DNA of 64,000 nt from CANHVK01 sp046304235 (GTDB lineage Bacteria > Bacteroidota > Bacteroidia > Flavobacteriales_D > Crocinitomicaceae), in assembly GCA_046304235.1 (NCBI GenBank), contig JBKCEW010000041.1:1-64000 (forward strand), in the 5' to 3' direction. Below are positions 34,050 to 42,794 of this stretch, one piece after another. Under the pieces are notes generated by a model. That model was not told the origin of the DNA. It saw only the letters and a list, made by a program, of their open reading frames with translations, and did no database searches. Numbering within the stretch: the stretch's first letter is position 1; every line of letters begins with the position of its first letter. The translations under genes were made by a program, and so were the position numbers.

Positions 34050-34084
34050 ATGTTAAAGCAGAATTACAAATTTAGCTCAGCGGG
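34050..34084 (+). repeat. Dispersed repeat A, copy 2
   Basis: Partner of 31883-31917. It lies in the 181-base spacer between the broken toxin and the end of ilvA. Confidence 0.6.
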
Positions 34085-34121
34085 AATATATAACGGCACC
34101 CAAATAGGAGCTTATCGAAGC

Positions 34122-35366
34122 CTAGCCCACCAGCAACCCAAACAACGTCGGATTATTATTCAAATATTCATACGTGAAATGCAATTCTTTCAAGCGGTTG
34201 CAAATACCGTCGAAATCTTCTTTGTGTTTTAATTCGATACCAACAACCACAGGTCCACTTTCACGGCTGTTTTTCTTGGAGAATTGGAAATAGGTAATGT
34301 CGTCTTCAGGCCCTAACACTTGGTTTACAAACGCTTTTAAGGCACCTGGACGTTGAGGGAATTGAATCATGAAATAATGTTTCAAACCTTCGTAGACCAA
34401 AGAACGTTCTTTGATTTCTTCGGTACGCGTAATGTCGTTGTTACTTCCAGAAACGATACAAACCACATTTTTCCCTTTGATTTCTTCTTTGTAAAAATCA
34501 AGTGTGGAAATGGTCAACGCTCCTGCTGGTTCAACTACCATCGCTTCTTCGTTGTACAAACTCAAAATAGTACTACACACTTTTCCTTCTGGAATCGTAA
34601 CTACTTCTCTGATTTTATCTTTACAAATTTCAAAGGTTAAGTCACCTACTCTTTTCACCGCCGCCCCGTCGACAAATTTATCAATGTGATCCAAGGTAGT
34701 ATTCACTCCATTCGCAATCGATGTTTTCATAGAAGGTGCTCCTTCTGGCTCAACTCCTATTATGATCGTATTTGGACTTAATGCTTTAAATACCGTTGTA
34801 ACACCAGCAACAAGGCCTCCGCCACCAATTGGAACGAAAAGATAATCAATTGGTACCTCTGTACTCGCTAAAATTTCTAAAGCGACTGTTCCCTGTCCGG
34901 CAATCACCATTGGATCATCAAATGGATGAATGAAGGTTAATCCGTTTGCTTGGCCAAAAGCCTGTGCTTCATTGTAAGAATCATCAAACGTATCTCCTGC
35001 CAACACAATCGTAACCATTGATTTACCAAACAACTCTACTTGTCTGATTTTTTGCTTTGGAGTAGTCGAAGGCATATAAATCGTGCCTTTAATCCCTAAT
35101 TGCATACACGAATAAGCAACTCCCTGTGCATGGTTTCCAGCACTTGCACATACAATTCCTTTCGCTTTCTGTTCTTCGGATAAGTTGTACATTTTGTTAT
35201 ATGCACCACGTAATTTATATGAACGTACTAACTGTAAGTCTTCGCGTTTTAATAAAACATTTGCTTGAAATTTTTCAGACAATGTCATACTTCGCATCAA
35301 AGGAGTGACATAAGCAACTCCTTCTAATACTTCTTTCGCTTGTTGTATGTGTTGTAGTGTTACCAT
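34122..35366 (-). CDS. ilvA: Threonine dehydratase (threonine deaminase), biosynthetic
   Basis: 414 residues. PLP-dependent enzyme that turns threonine into 2-oxobutanoate, the first step of isoleucine synthesis. The PLP lysine is in S-Y-K-L-R-G-A-Y (K51), the glycine loop G-G-G-G-L-V-A-G is near 181-188, and the last 80 residues form a single ACT-like regulatory domain (H-Y-F-M-I-Q-F-P-Q-R-P-G-A-L near 330) that should bind isoleucine for feedback. It is the last gene of the ilv operon, 63 bases after ilvC, with a palindromic spacer element in between. Confidence 0.95.
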   Translation of the reverse strand: MVTLQHIQQAKEVLEGVAYVTPLMRSMTLSEKFQANVLLKREDLQLVRSYKLRGAYNKMYNLSEEQKAKGIVCASAGNHAQGVAYSCMQLGIKGTIYMPSTTPKQKIRQVELFGKSMVTIVLAGDTFDDSYNEAQAFGQANGLTFIHPFDDPMVIAGQGTVALEILASTEVPIDYLFVPIGGGGLVAGVTTVFKALSPNTIIIGVEPEGAPSMKTSIANGVNTTLDHIDKFVDGAAVKRVGDLTFEICKDKIREVVTIPEGKVCSTILSLYNEEAMVVEPAGALTISTLDFYKEEIKGKNVVCIVSGSNNDITRTEEIKERSLVYEGLKHYFMIQFPQRPGALKAFVNQVLGPEDDITYFQFSKKNSRESGPVVVGIELKHKEDFDGICNRLKELHFTYEYLNNNPTLFGLLVG

Positions 35367-35384
35367 TTTGGTAGGTTATGAATG

Positions 35385-35419
35385 ATGAGTTATGGATTAT
35401 GATTTAACCCATAACTCAT
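35385..35419. repeat. Palindromic element of the TTATGAGTTATGA family, copy 1
   Basis: ATGAGTTATGG (35385-35395) pairs with CCATAACTCAT (35409-35419), loop 13. It lies between ilvC and ilvA inside the operon and could attenuate or stabilise the mRNA. A relative is at 50564-50601. Confidence 0.65.
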
Positions 35420-35429
35420 AAATTCTATT

Positions 35430-36908
35430 TTATAATTCGTTCAATGCTTTCATGTCAGACATTGCTGCACGTAATACCTCTCCTACTTTTTCAATTGTAT
35501 GAGAACGTAATACTTTGTTTACCGCAATAATTTCTTTATTATCAACTCCATTGTCTTTTCCGTCGTTGAAGTTTTTACCAATCAAGTCTGCAGTAACGGT
35601 TTTCATGAAATCTGCTAATAATGGTTTCGCAGCATGGTCAAATAAGTAACAGCCGTATTCTGCTGTATCAGAAATTACACGGTTCATTTCGAATAATTTT
35701 TTACGAGCAATTGTATTTGCGATAAGCGGTGCTTCGTGTAATGATTCGTAGTAAGCAGATTCTTCTTTAATTCCTGTTTCTACCATCACTTCGAACGCTA
35801 ATTCAACTCCTGCTCTTACGAATGCAACCATCAATAAACCATTATCGAAAAATTCTTGCTCACTGATTTTCGCAGTTGCTTCTGTTTTTTCAAATGCTGT
35901 ATTACCCGTTTCCGCTCTCCAAGTCAATAAATCTTTGTCATTATTAGCCCAGTCCAACATCATTGTTTGAGAGAAATGACCACTCATGATATCGTCTTGG
36001 TGTTTTTGGAACAACGGACGCATGATGTTTTTCAATTCCGTTGAAATTTCAAACGCTTTGATTTTCGCAGGATTTGATAAACGATCCATCATTGCTGTAA
36101 TTCCGCCGTGTTTCAATGCTTCAGTGATTACTTCCCATCCGTATTGAATTAAAGTAGCAGCATAACCTGGCTCCACTCCTAATTCTACCATTCTATCAAA
36201 GGATAAAATAGAACCAGTTTGCAAGACTCCACAAAGGATGGTTTGCTCACCCATTAAATCCGATTTTACTTCAGCAACAAACGAAGATTTCAATACACCT
36301 GCTTTGTGACCTCCTGTACCAGCAGCATACGCTTTCGCCCACTCCCATCCTTTTCCTTCTGGATCATTTTCTGGGTGAACAGCGATTAATGTAGGAACAC
36401 CAAATCCTCTTTTATACTCCTCACGTACTTCTGTTCCAGGACATTTAGGTGCCACCATGATAACGGTAATATCTTTACGAATTTGCATTCCTTCTTCTAC
36501 GATATTAAAACCGTGTGAGTAAGATAATGTCGCCCCTTGTTTCATCAATGGCATAACCGCAGACACCACACTTGTATGTTGTTTGTCTGGAGTTAGGTTG
36601 ATAACTAAATCAGCAGAAGGGATTAATTCTTCATACGTTCCAACTTCAAAACCATTTTCAGTAGCATTTTTCCAAGAAGCACGTTTTGTTTCAATGGCAT
36701 CTTTACGTAAGGTATATTTCACGTCCAAACCTGAATCTCTCAAGTTTAATCCTTGGTTTAATCCTTGTGCACCACATCCTACGATTACAATCTTCTTTCC
36801 TAACAACGCGTTCACGCCATCAGCAAATTGATTGATATCCATAAATTCACAAACCCCTAATTGGTTTAATTGTTCTCTTAATGATAGAGAGTTAAAATAA
36901 TTTGCCAT
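35430..36908 (-). CDS. ilvC: Ketol-acid reductoisomerase, long (class II) form
   Basis: 492 residues, as long as the E. coli type and much longer than class I enzymes (about 330). It converts acetolactate/acetohydroxybutyrate to dihydroxy acids with NADPH and Mg. NADPH loop G-C-G-A-Q-G near 43-48 and the metal-binding second half with the duplicated knotted domain are present. Eight bases separate it from ilvN upstream. Confidence 0.95.
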   Translation of the reverse strand: MANYFNSLSLREQLNQLGVCEFMDINQFADGVNALLGKKIVIVGCGAQGLNQGLNLRDSGLDVKYTLRKDAIETKRASWKNATENGFEVGTYEELIPSADLVINLTPDKQHTSVVSAVMPLMKQGATLSYSHGFNIVEEGMQIRKDITVIMVAPKCPGTEVREEYKRGFGVPTLIAVHPENDPEGKGWEWAKAYAAGTGGHKAGVLKSSFVAEVKSDLMGEQTILCGVLQTGSILSFDRMVELGVEPGYAATLIQYGWEVITEALKHGGITAMMDRLSNPAKIKAFEISTELKNIMRPLFQKHQDDIMSGHFSQTMMLDWANNDKDLLTWRAETGNTAFEKTEATAKISEQEFFDNGLLMVAFVRAGVELAFEVMVETGIKEESAYYESLHEAPLIANTIARKKLFEMNRVISDTAEYGCYLFDHAAKPLLADFMKTVTADLIGKNFNDGKDNGVDNKEIIAVNKVLRSHTIEKVGEVLRAAMSDMKALNEL

Positions 36909-36916
36909 ACTGATTA

Positions 36917-37456
36917 TTATAAAATGATTTTCTCGTTATTCATATCTTCTATATGCTCTTCCAACGTTTTCATTGGTTTAGAAATTGCTACACGTCCAGA
37001 ACGTACGAATTCTAATAAACCAAATGGTTTCAACTCGGTGAACAATGCTTTGATTTCATCTGGATATCCTGTTTTTTCCAAAATGGTAAATTCAGATTCG
37101 ATCGTCAAAATACGTGCATGGTGTGCACGAACAATACGTTCTGCATCTCCCCCACTCGCTAATGCAATCGTAGGTAATTTATACAAAGCGATTTCTTGGT
37201 AAACTACCTCATCATCTGAATGATAAAATGCTTTCACCACATCGATTTGTTTTTCAATTTGGGATACCACTTTACGAACGGTTTCTTTGGGTTCGTTTAC
37301 AACAATGGTATAACGATGGATTCCTTCAATTTCAGATTCTGATGCTGTAATGCTCTCGATATTAATGTTTCTACGTGTAAAAATAATCGTGATGCGATTC
37401 AACATCCCCACGCTATTTTCTGTAAATACGGATATATTGTATGTGTTATTTTCCAT
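36917..37456 (-). CDS. ilvN: Acetolactate synthase small (regulatory) subunit
   Basis: 179 residues with an N-terminal ACT domain (Y-N-I-S-V-F-T-E-N-S-V-G-M-L-N-R near 5-20) and a C-terminal ALS_ss_C domain. It binds valine and controls the large subunit IlvB, whose gene is 6 bases upstream. Normal length for the family. Confidence 0.94.
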   Translation of the reverse strand: MENNTYNISVFTENSVGMLNRITIIFTRRNINIESITASESEIEGIHRYTIVVNEPKETVRKVVSQIEKQIDVVKAFYHSDDEVVYQEIALYKLPTIALASGGDAERIVRAHHARILTIESEFTILEKTGYPDEIKALFTELKPFGLLEFVRSGRVAISKPMKTLEEHIEDMNNEKIIL

Positions 37457-37462
37457 CTTCTC

Positions 37463-39151
37463 TTATTTTAAACGAATTTCAGACACAGAAGCACCTGTTG
37501 CTACCATTGGGAATACATTTTCTTCTTGCTCTACAACAACTTCTAATAAATAAGCCGCCTTACTTGATAACATAGTATCCAATGCTTCGCTCAATTCTGT
37601 TCGTTGGTCAATTTTTAATGCTTCAATATCGTATCCTTTAGCGATTTGTGTAAAATTAGGATTCACAATATCTGTGAAAGAGTAACGTTTTTCGAAGAAC
37701 AATTCTTGCCATTGACGTACCATTCCTAGGAAGTTATTATTCAAAATCAAGATTTTAACATCAATCTTAAATTGTAAAATAGTACCTAATTCTTGAATTG
37801 TCATTTGGAAACCACCATCACCAATAATCGCTACAACCGTTTTGGAAGGATTACCCAATTTAGCACCAATTGCTGCTGGTAAAGCAAATCCCATTGTACC
37901 TAATCCACCAGAAGTAATGTTGGTGTTTTGTGCTTTGTATTGATAATAGCGTGAAGTAATCATTTGGTGTTGACCAACATCCGTTACAACAATTGCTTGT
38001 CCATCTGTTTTTTCAGAAAGCATATTTACCACTTCCGCCATTTGTAAACGGTCGTGTTTTGGATGAATTGCATCTTCAATAACTGCCTCCACCTCTAATT
38101 TTTCTGCATCTCTAAATTCTTGTATCCACGATTCGTGCGTGCGTTTTTCCACTTTCGTGGTTAACAATGCTAATGCTTCTTTTGCATCTGCGTGTACGGA
38201 AACTGCATTGGTTACAATTTTGTTTAATTCTGCAAAGTCAATATCAATATGGATAATTTTTGCTTGTTTCGCATAACGACTTACATCACCAGTTACACGG
38301 TCATCAAAACGCATTCCTACTGCTAAAATCACATCTGCTTCATTCGTTAAAATGTTAGGTGCGTAATTTCCATGCATTCCTAAATAACCAACATATTGAG
38401 GATGATCAGGTGGAAATGCTCCTAACCCTAACAAAGTAGAGGCTACAGGAATCCCTGATTTTTCAACGAACTCTAATAACTCTTGTTCAGCATTCGCTAA
38501 TGTAATTCCTTGTCCTACTAATAAATAAGGTTTTTTAGCAGTATTCAATAATGCCGCTGCATCGTCAATTTTGGTTGGGTCCATTACCGGATTAGGGAAA
38601 TAACTACGAATATCTTTACACGCTTCGTAATTAAAGTCCATCATACCAAATTGTGCATCTTTAGTGATATCAACCAACACAGGACCCGGACGACCAGTAC
38701 GCGCTATGAAAAATGCTTTCGCTAACGCCGCAGGAATATCTTGCGCTCTTTTTACTTGTACATTCCACTTTGTAACAGGCATAGAAATACCGATTACATC
38801 CGTTTCTTGGAATGCATCTGTTCCTAACAAATGTGACGCTACTTGACCTGTGATACAAACCACCGGTGTAGAATCAATCATTGCATCTGCTAACCCAGTT
38901 ATTAAGTTTGTAGCTCCTGGACCCGAGGTTGCAAAACACACACCACACGTTTCAGATGTACGTGCAAATCCTTGAGCAGCGTGAATTGCTCCTTGTTCGT
39001 GACGTACTAAAATATGTTTTACTTTATCGCTGTAATCATACAACGCATCGTAAATTGGCATGATTGCCCCACCTGGATAACCGAAAATCGTGTGAACGCC
39101 TTCGGCAACTAGGCTTTTTATTACGGCTTCTGAACCTGTTATCTGACTCAT
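37463..39151 (-). CDS. ilvB: Acetolactate synthase large (catalytic) subunit
   Basis: 562 residues, thiamine-diphosphate enzyme. The N-terminal domain has F-G-Y-P-G-G-A near 23-29 and the catalytic Glu in R-H-E-Q-G-A-I-H (E52). The C-terminal ThDP motif is G-D-G-G-F-Q-M near 440 with N-N-N-F-L-G-M-V near 467. It makes acetolactate and acetohydroxybutyrate. It lies 6 bases after ilvD. Confidence 0.96.
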   Translation of the reverse strand: MSQITGSEAVIKSLVAEGVHTIFGYPGGAIMPIYDALYDYSDKVKHILVRHEQGAIHAAQGFARTSETCGVCFATSGPGATNLITGLADAMIDSTPVVCITGQVASHLLGTDAFQETDVIGISMPVTKWNVQVKRAQDIPAALAKAFFIARTGRPGPVLVDITKDAQFGMMDFNYEACKDIRSYFPNPVMDPTKIDDAAALLNTAKKPYLLVGQGITLANAEQELLEFVEKSGIPVASTLLGLGAFPPDHPQYVGYLGMHGNYAPNILTNEADVILAVGMRFDDRVTGDVSRYAKQAKIIHIDIDFAELNKIVTNAVSVHADAKEALALLTTKVEKRTHESWIQEFRDAEKLEVEAVIEDAIHPKHDRLQMAEVVNMLSEKTDGQAIVVTDVGQHQMITSRYYQYKAQNTNITSGGLGTMGFALPAAIGAKLGNPSKTVVAIIGDGGFQMTIQELGTILQFKIDVKILILNNNFLGMVRQWQELFFEKRYSFTDIVNPNFTQIAKGYDIEALKIDQRTELSEALDTMLSSKAAYLLEVVVEQEENVFPMVATGASVSEIRLK

Positions 39152-39157
39152 AATTAT

Positions 39158-40831
39158 TTATTTATCTGTTATACACCCTTCCGATGCAGTAGCCACACAT
39201 TTTGCATATTTATACAAAATTCCTTGTGACACCTTCAAATCAGGTTGTTTCCAATTTTTTCTTCGTTCTGCGATTTCTTCTTCGCTTACTTTTAAAGTTA
39301 ATGTGTTGTTTGCAGCGTCAATAGCAATAATGTCTCCGTCTTTCACTAATCCTATAATGCCCCCATCAATCGCTTCTGGAGTAATGTGTCCTACAACAAA
39401 ACCGTGTGTTCCTCCAGAAAAGCGTCCATCTGTAATCAAGGCAACGCTATTTCCTAAACCAGCTCCCATGATTGCTGAAGTTGGTTTTAACATTTCTGGC
39501 ATTCCTGGCCCTCCTTTCGGTCCACACATACGAATCACAACAACTACCCCTTCTTTGATTCTACCATCTTTTAAACCATCAATTACCGTAAACTCATCTT
39601 CAAAAACTACAGCTGGTCCTTCAAAGAATTCTCCTTCATGACCACTGATTTTAGCTACGGCTCCTTGTTCTGCTAGGTTACCATATAACACTTGTAGGTG
39701 ACCAGTTGTTTTAATTGCCTTTTCTGTTGGTAAGAATATTTCTTGCCCTGTTTTGAACGAAGGTAATTCAGCTAAATTTTCAGCAACTGTTTTCCCTGTA
39801 ACGGTCATACAATCACCATGTAACATTCCGTGTTCCAACATGTATTTCATAACTGCTGGAGTACCACCTACATTATGTAAATCCTCCATCAAGGATTTTC
39901 CTGAAGGTTTTAAATCCGCCAATACAGGAGTAATATCACTCAATCGTTGGATATCATCAATCGTTAATTTAATACCAACCGAATGTGCCATCGCTATTAA
40001 ATGCAATACCGCATTCGTTGAACCACCCAAAACAATCACAATACGGATTGCATTTTCAAATGCTTTCCATGTCATGATATCTCTTGGCTTTATATCTTTT
40101 TCTAATAGATTACGAATCGCCTTTCCAACTGAATCGCACTCATGTCTTTTATTTGCACTTAACGCTGGATTAGAAGAACTGTAAGGTAAACTCATTCCTA
40201 ACGCTTCTATAGCAGAAGCCATCGTGTTTGCCGTATACATACCGCCACAAGCACCAGCACCAGGACAAGCATGTTTGATAATTCCTTTGAAATCTTCAGG
40301 GGTAATTGCATCATTCATTTTTTTACCCAACGCTTCAAAGGCAGAAACGATATTCAATTTTTCACCTTTCCACTCACCCGGTGCAATAGTTCCACCATAA
40401 ACCATGATAGCAGGGCGATTTAAACGACCCATTGCAATCAAAGAACCAGGCATGTTTTTATCACACCCCATAACTGCGATTAGTCCATCGTAGTATTGAG
40501 CACCACAAACAGTTTCGATTGAATCTGCAATGATATCACGCGAAACCAAGGAATAACGCATTCCATCTGTTCCATTAGACATACCATCACTCACTCCTAT
40601 TGTATTGAAAATCAATCCTACTAAATCTGCCTCTTGAATCGACGACTTGATTTGTTTAGATAAATCATTCAAATGCATGTTACACGTATTTCCTTCGTAA
40701 CCAGCACTAGCAATACCCACTTGCGCTTTTGACATATCCTCATCTGTCAATCCAATACCATATAGCATGGCTTGACCAGCAGGTTGAGATTCGTCTTGAG
40801 TAATTGTTCTCGAATATTTATTGATTATCAT
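39158..40831 (-). CDS. ilvD: Dihydroxy-acid dehydratase
   Basis: 557 residues. The iron-sulfur cysteines are in T-C-N-M-H (near 49), G-C-D-K-N-M-P (near 122) and C-P-G-A-G-A-C-G-G (near 189-197), and the catalytic G-G-x-T-N-A-V-L-H-L is near 272. It converts dihydroxy acids to the 2-oxo acids of valine and isoleucine. Spacing to ilvE upstream is 66 bases. Confidence 0.96.
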   Translation of the reverse strand: MIINKYSRTITQDESQPAGQAMLYGIGLTDEDMSKAQVGIASAGYEGNTCNMHLNDLSKQIKSSIQEADLVGLIFNTIGVSDGMSNGTDGMRYSLVSRDIIADSIETVCGAQYYDGLIAVMGCDKNMPGSLIAMGRLNRPAIMVYGGTIAPGEWKGEKLNIVSAFEALGKKMNDAITPEDFKGIIKHACPGAGACGGMYTANTMASAIEALGMSLPYSSSNPALSANKRHECDSVGKAIRNLLEKDIKPRDIMTWKAFENAIRIVIVLGGSTNAVLHLIAMAHSVGIKLTIDDIQRLSDITPVLADLKPSGKSLMEDLHNVGGTPAVMKYMLEHGMLHGDCMTVTGKTVAENLAELPSFKTGQEIFLPTEKAIKTTGHLQVLYGNLAEQGAVAKISGHEGEFFEGPAVVFEDEFTVIDGLKDGRIKEGVVVVIRMCGPKGGPGMPEMLKPTSAIMGAGLGNSVALITDGRFSGGTHGFVVGHITPEAIDGGIIGLVKDGDIIAIDAANNTLTLKVSEEEIAERRKNWKQPDLKVSQGILYKYAKCVATASEGCITDK

Positions 40832-40897
40832 ATGTTTCTATTTATTAGATTTAAAACTCACTTACTTTTCGTTTAAAATCTAAAATTTCTATTGTTT

Positions 40898-41779
40898 TTA
40901 TGCTAATTCCAATTCTTTGTGAAGTACTAAATTCATATAATTACGTTGAATTATAGCACCTTTCGAATCTTTCCAATTTAAAGGAAATGTATAATCATCT
41001 AATGATTCAATGCCAATCACTTCTGCAGCTGTTCCACAGAAAAATGCTGCATCTGCTGTTTTAATATCTTCCGGTGTAAAGAATTTTTCTTCCATCGGAA
41101 TATTTAATTTTTGAGCCAATTCAATTACTGTTGCACGAGTGATACCTGCCAAAATGTTTCCTAGAGGAGCAGTAAATAATTTACCGTCTTTTTCCATAAA
41201 GAAGTTTGCTCCTGGCCCTTCAGCGATGTAACCATTCATATCGGTTAATAACGCTTCGTCGTAACCGTTATGCTTAGCCTCTGTCGTTGCTAAAATAGAA
41301 TTAGTATAGTGTCCAACTACTTTTGCTTCAACATGACACGATTTAGGATTAGGTCGTTGGAACGAAGAAAGACCCAAACGCAACATCTTATCTCCTAAAT
41401 ATTTACCCCACTCCCAAGCCATAATTACAACGTGAACTTCTTCTACTGGTTGCAAAGACATATTTGGACCTAAATATACTAATGGACGTAAATAAGCATC
41501 TGTTAAATTGTTTCTTTTTAATACCTCGTATGAGATTTGTTCTAACTCTTCAACAGTATAGTTCAATTTGATATGCATTTTCTCAGCTGAATAATGCAAA
41601 CGGTCGTAATGTTCTTTTGCTTTGAAAATTTTTGTTCCTTGCTCTGTCTCATACGAACGAATTCCTTCGAATACACCGTTACCATAATGCATGGTTTGGT
41701 TATATAAATTTACGCCAGCATCTGCAGCTTTTACATACTGTCCATCAAGGAAGATAATTGTGTCGTTGTTAAAGTACAT
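40898..41779 (-). CDS. ilvE: Branched-chain amino-acid aminotransferase
   Basis: 293 residues of the class IV PLP aminotransferase fold. Last step of valine, leucine and isoleucine synthesis. The catalytic Lys follows in V-E-A-K-V-V-G-H-Y (near 151), and the C-terminal E-G-P-G-A-N-F-F (near 193) and F-F-C-G-T-A-A-E-V (near 252) motifs are present. It is the first structural gene of the operon and follows an attenuator (41804-41931). Confidence 0.93.
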   Translation of the reverse strand: MYFNNDTIIFLDGQYVKAADAGVNLYNQTMHYGNGVFEGIRSYETEQGTKIFKAKEHYDRLHYSAEKMHIKLNYTVEELEQISYEVLKRNNLTDAYLRPLVYLGPNMSLQPVEEVHVVIMAWEWGKYLGDKMLRLGLSSFQRPNPKSCHVEAKVVGHYTNSILATTEAKHNGYDEALLTDMNGYIAEGPGANFFMEKDGKLFTAPLGNILAGITRATVIELAQKLNIPMEEKFFTPEDIKTADAAFFCGTAAEVIGIESLDDYTFPLNWKDSKGAIIQRNYMNLVLHKELELA

Positions 41780-41803
41780 ACGTTTTTATTTTTAAAAATT
41801 CAT

Positions 41804-41847
41804 ATTAATAAAAAAGCCTTTCTTCGGTTTGACGAGAAAGGCTTTTC
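41804..41847 (-). terminator. Attenuator terminator of the ilv operon
   Basis: AAAAGCCTTTC (41812-41822) and GAAAGGCTTTT (41836-41846) form an 11-bp stem with a 13-base loop, followed on the minus strand by TTTTTTATT. It lies between the Ile/Val leader peptide and ilvE, 25-68 bases from the ilvE start. Confidence 0.85.
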
Positions 41848-41880
41848 GGTTTATTTTGTTATCAATACCTCATCTCGTCA
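41830..41880 (-). promoter_or_regulatory. Antiterminator pairing of the ilv attenuator
   Basis: In the RNA, UGACGAGA (complement of 41873-41880, which begins with the leader stop codon) is perfectly complementary to UCUCGUCA (complement of 41830-41837) in the loop and arm of the terminator. With one bulged U the pairing extends through GAGGU/GCCUU (41867-41871 with 41838-41842). A ribosome stalled on Ile/Val codons would leave this strand free and block the terminator; a ribosome at the stop codon would cover it and allow termination. Confidence 0.75.
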
Positions 41881-41931
41881 GGTTGTCCAGACAATAATTG
41901 TATTAATAATAATGACGTTGTTGTTTTTCAT
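41878..41931 (-). CDS. ilv leader peptide MKNNNVIIINTIIVWTT
   Basis: 17 codons, ATG complement of 41929-41931, TGA complement of 41878-41880. Seven of 17 residues are Ile or Val (five Ile in two clusters, two Val), the end products of the following operon. It is followed by an antiterminator/terminator pair and the ilvE gene. This is the layout of ribosome-mediated attenuation. I found no Leu codon. Confidence 0.8.
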   Translation of the reverse strand: MKNNNVIIINTIIVWTT

Positions 41932-41965
41932 TTCTAACTAAACCCTACTTTATTTGTAGGCGTTG

Positions 41966-41973
41966 CAAATATA
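41966..41973 (-). promoter_or_regulatory. Bacteroidota -7 box TATATTTG for the ilv operon
   Basis: On the minus strand TATATTTG lies 35 bases upstream of the leader-peptide ATG. A TTTTTG about 21 bases further up could be the -33 element. A small hairpin CCTAC/GTAGG (41944-41960) lies between the box and the leader. Confidence 0.6.
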
Positions 41974-42114
41974 TAAAATAAAAAAATTAAATTTCAAAAA
42001 TTAGAATAAATTAAGTAAATAAACTCCATAAATGCATTTTATATAAATTGATAGTTCTTACTTCTAATGTATTTAGAAAAACAAAATAAGATTAAAGCAC
42101 TCAAAATATTCAAC

Positions 42115-42122
42115 TATATTTG
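42115..42122 (+). promoter_or_regulatory. Bacteroidota -7 box TATATTTG for the LysE-family operon
   Basis: Perfect TAnnTTTG, 24 bases before the TTG start at 42147. It is divergent from the ilv promoter, 142 bases apart. Confidence 0.6.
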
Positions 42123-42146
42123 TAATGTAACCAAGGTAATAATCTT

Positions 42147-42785
42147 TTGGCAGAATTAATATTTAAAGCAGTTGTAACGGGTCTCATATTAAGTATGATG
42201 GTTGGGCCTGCTTTCTTTTTGCTTTTAGAGACAAGTATAAAAAAAGGCATTCGAACTGCTTTATTCTTTGATTTTGGTATTCTTACTAGTGATTTGATTT
42301 ATATCTCAATCGCATATGTTTTTTATGCAGAAGTAGCAAAAATTATGGAAGGACATAATGAGTTACTTAAAATTATTGGTGGTGTACTATTCATCGTTTT
42401 TGGTGTAATTTCCATTATCAAAAAACCTTCGGTCAAAAATCAAGAAGAAATAGATAATAGTTCTCAATCAAATAAAGATAATTGGCTACAATTTTTAAAA
42501 GGATTAATGCTCAATATGGCAAATCCCATGGTGATTTTTTATTGGTTTAGTGTTATGGCATTAAGCGCTAAACATGGGGCAAATAATGTCTTTGAAACCA
42601 TCTTATTCCTCGGAATCATGCTTACCGTTTTCTTCTCCATTGACTTATTAAAAATCATGGGAGCCAAAAAACTACGTCCTTTTATTACTGACCCTGTTTT
42701 ACAATCCTTAAATCGTATTACTGGTTCAATATTAACCTTGTTTGGTTTAGTGCTTTTATTACAAGGTCTTCTCGATAAATTTTAA
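42147..42785 (+). CDS. LysE family amino-acid exporter
   Basis: 212 residues with six hydrophobic segments, in the cytoplasmic membrane. The first segment ends in S-M-M-V-G-P-A-F-F near 16-24, the family pattern (G-P). The TTG start is needed to keep the first helix; the next ATG lies inside it. Next to the ilv operon it might export branched-chain amino acids, but this is only suggested by position. It starts an operon with the MORN protein 9 bases later. Confidence 0.85.
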   Translation: MAELIFKAVVTGLILSMMVGPAFFLLLETSIKKGIRTALFFDFGILTSDLIYISIAYVFYAEVAKIMEGHNELLKIIGGVLFIVFGVISIIKKPSVKNQEEIDNSSQSNKDNWLQFLKGLMLNMANPMVIFYWFSVMALSAKHGANNVFETILFLGIMLTVFFSIDLLKIMGAKKLRPFITDPVLQSLNRITGSILTLFGLVLLLQGLLDKF

Positions 42786-42794
42786 TTCATATCC

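Noticed and set aside
34050..34232. Plus-strand 60-codon frame over the end of ilvA
   Set aside because: It begins in repeat A but runs antisense through ilvA; only the repeat part is of interest.
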